In this document: piece after piece, positions 62,601 through 64,000 of the stretch | Position numbering within the stretch: position 1 is the stretch's first letter | Layout: every line of letters starts with the position of its first letter | Source: Cinclus cinclus | Taxonomy: Eukaryota > Chordata > Aves > Passeriformes > Cinclidae | Direction: 5' to 3' | DNA: 64,000 nt | Assembly: GCF_963662255.1 (NCBI RefSeq) | Contig: NC_085047.1 | Span: forward strand, 112,006,214-112,070,213 | The notes under the pieces: generated by a model | What the model was told of the DNA's origin: nothing | What the model saw: only the letters and a program-made list of their open reading frames with translations | The model's database searches: none | Position numbers and translations under genes: made by a program

Positions 62601-64000
62601 ATTACAAAGCAATACATGCTCTAGAGAGAAAAATCAAAACCTTTAAGGAAAGATAAAAATTTATGATATTATAATAAGAAAAATATGTACTAGTTACAGT
62701 AACAGCTTTTTACATAAAATGGGAAGTCAAGCTGCTTAGTACATTATTAAAAGTTCATATTCCAGCAATATTGCTTCACTTACCTTGCCATCCTCCCCTC
62801 CAGTTACTATGTACTGTCCATCTGGAGAATATGCCAAGGAAACCATGCTGTTGAAATGGCCCTGCTGCTTCAGCACATAGGACTCACTCTGCCATTCCCA
62901 CACAAGGAGCTGACCCAGACCTGTAAGCACAGCAGGATTAACCTTAAATGCCCTTGCTAATGCAAGCCACAAAACACACAGTGGCAAACAATGCTACAAA
63001 AAAACCTCCAAGGTTTTTCTGAAAAAAAAACAAGCTGAATTCTGCATCCTTCAGTCCTAGTAACACCTTTTTCCTTTTACAACTTCAAGGCAATTTCCCC
63101 AAAAATTTCCTCCAGGTAATGAGCTGTTAGCTGGAATGTTTTCAATACTACAGCAGCAGTGCTATCAACCAGATGATAAATGAACTGGAAAGAAAAGCAG
63201 GGCTGCACATAAAATTTTGGGTTTCATGCAAACCATTACGGACAGGGCAGGAATGCTGGAACATCCAGGCAGTTTTGTAAAATGCCATGAGCAACATGAG
63301 GCAAAGGAAGAGAGAACAGCCCAGAATGAAAGGAGAAATTAACTACAAGGGATCTGGGCTCTCCCTAACTCTGTTAGAGCTTTCCTAGATAAAATATGTA
63401 TTTTTTTCCTGCATCAGCAAAATACTTCCCTGAATCATCAGAATTCTGTGAGAGAGTCATTTGTGGTATTTGCTTTACCATACCTAGACACCACAGATAT
63501 TAGACTATCAATTATTTAACATTTGGAGTCAAAACCAGCAAGGGTGCCCACCACATTCTTTATTTTTCCCATGAATAAAGACTAAAAAAACCTGACAAAC
63601 CTGAACATCCAAAAGCAATCCAGTCACCAGTGCAGTTGATAGAAATAGAAGCTATCCTTTGGTCTGAAATACTGAAGTAAGACAATTAACCAATAAACAA
63701 ACTTGTGTGATAAAACTTCAAGTCTAATATTTATTAATGTTGTACAAGCAAGTTGCTTGATTGTTTTACTGAACTTCTGTACCACTGTAACATCAAAACC
63801 CACACAGTTCATTCCATTTGTTCCACTCTAAACCATCAAACATTCCTTATTCAGAATGAAGGCACAGTAAATGCATCCCAAAGACGTGCTTCCCAACAGA
63901 GAGTAAAACTCCCCAGGTTTAAGAAAATAAAATAGGCTTTTTTTGTACATGGAAATTGTTTACCTGGCATCCTACAGCTATGGAAAAGAATCTAATTTGA
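53690..64000 (-). CDS. PWP2: PWP2, periodic tryptophan protein 2 (UTP-B subunit), C-terminal part
   Basis: WD-repeat scaffold of the UTP-B complex in the nucleolar small-subunit processome, acting in U3-dependent pre-18S rRNA processing. Thirteen exons were read on the minus strand, all with GT-AG ends and consistent phases: 63601-63663, 62784-62920, 61579-61727, 60826-60973, 59650-59800, 59133-59313, 58054-58201, 57048-57156, 56695-56760, 56328-56546, 55101-55251, 54000-54074 and 53690-53849 (stop 53690-53692). They give about 584 residues. The human protein is about 919 residues, so the first third lies beyond the right edge. WD blades are recognisable, for example YSPDGQYIVTGGEDGK, SASWDKTVKLWD and FRPDGKELAVAALNGQITFWD-type segments. 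The last exons (56546 downwards) match the UTP12-type helical C-terminal domain, including LLPVIQFLQKSIQRH and CEWNIYNIKYALA, then an acidic tail (EEELDSDSD). The gene lies upstream of GATD3 on the same strand, with about 1.6 kb between stop and next start. Identification rests on remembered similarity to vertebrate PWP2 and is very secure. Confidence 0.96.
55855..56140 (-). mobile_element. Diverged CR1-like fragment in a PWP2 intron
   Basis: Resembles the reverse CR1 stretch about competing secondary sites: aactaggcacagtactcctg, atgtggtgccacaaatgctc, and aggttaaactcgatgtgccc. It is old and degenerate, so the class assignment is moderate. Confidence 0.5.

Noticed and set aside
1..64000. tRNA, rRNA, CRISPR, operon or phage structures
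   Set aside because: None seen; the window is vertebrate nuclear DNA with spliced genes and LINE fragments.

Overview
The window looks like a bird nuclear genome. It carries many 3'-truncated CR1-type LINE fragments of the avian kind, a single GC-rich promoter island in AT-richer sequence, and multi-exon vertebrate genes with GT-AG introns. Three protein-coding genes can be supported by reading exons. From right to left they are PWP2 (minus strand, C-terminal two thirds, running off the right edge), GATD3 (minus strand, complete, seven coding exons) and an immunoglobulin V-domain gene of the B7 family (plus strand, complete in the model given here). This order, with the B7-like gene tail-to-tail with GATD3, matches PWP2-GATD3-ICOSLG on human 21q22.3, so the B7-like gene sits in the ICOSLG slot.

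Layout: 1-26.5 kb has no convincing protein-coding exon. It holds five or six CR1 pieces, simple repeats and one candidate spliced noncoding first exon near 7.3 kb. From 26.6 to 36.0 kb lies the B7-like gene: signal peptide, one IgV domain, a proline-rich hinge and a hydrophobic C-terminus that looks like a GPI-attachment signal. No IgC exon and no conventional transmembrane/cytoplasmic exon was found. From 36 to 45.6 kb there is mostly intergenic sequence with CR1 fragments and a few short phase-1 exon candidates. GATD3 occupies 45.6-52.1 kb and starts in a GC-rich island containing a five-copy 21-bp minisatellite. PWP2 occupies 53.7-64.0 kb.

The most interesting observations are (i) the compact V-only, probably GPI-anchored B7-like gene in the ICOSLG position, (ii) a textbook U12-type AT-AC intron in GATD3, with donor, branch site and acceptor all visible, and (iii) an in-frame 21-bp repeat upstream of the GATD3 start that could extend the protein with a heptapeptide repeat. 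PWP2 (ribosome biogenesis) and GATD3 (mitochondrial DJ-1/PfpI-like protein) are housekeeping neighbours. I see no sign of functional coupling to the immune-type gene beyond ancient linkage.
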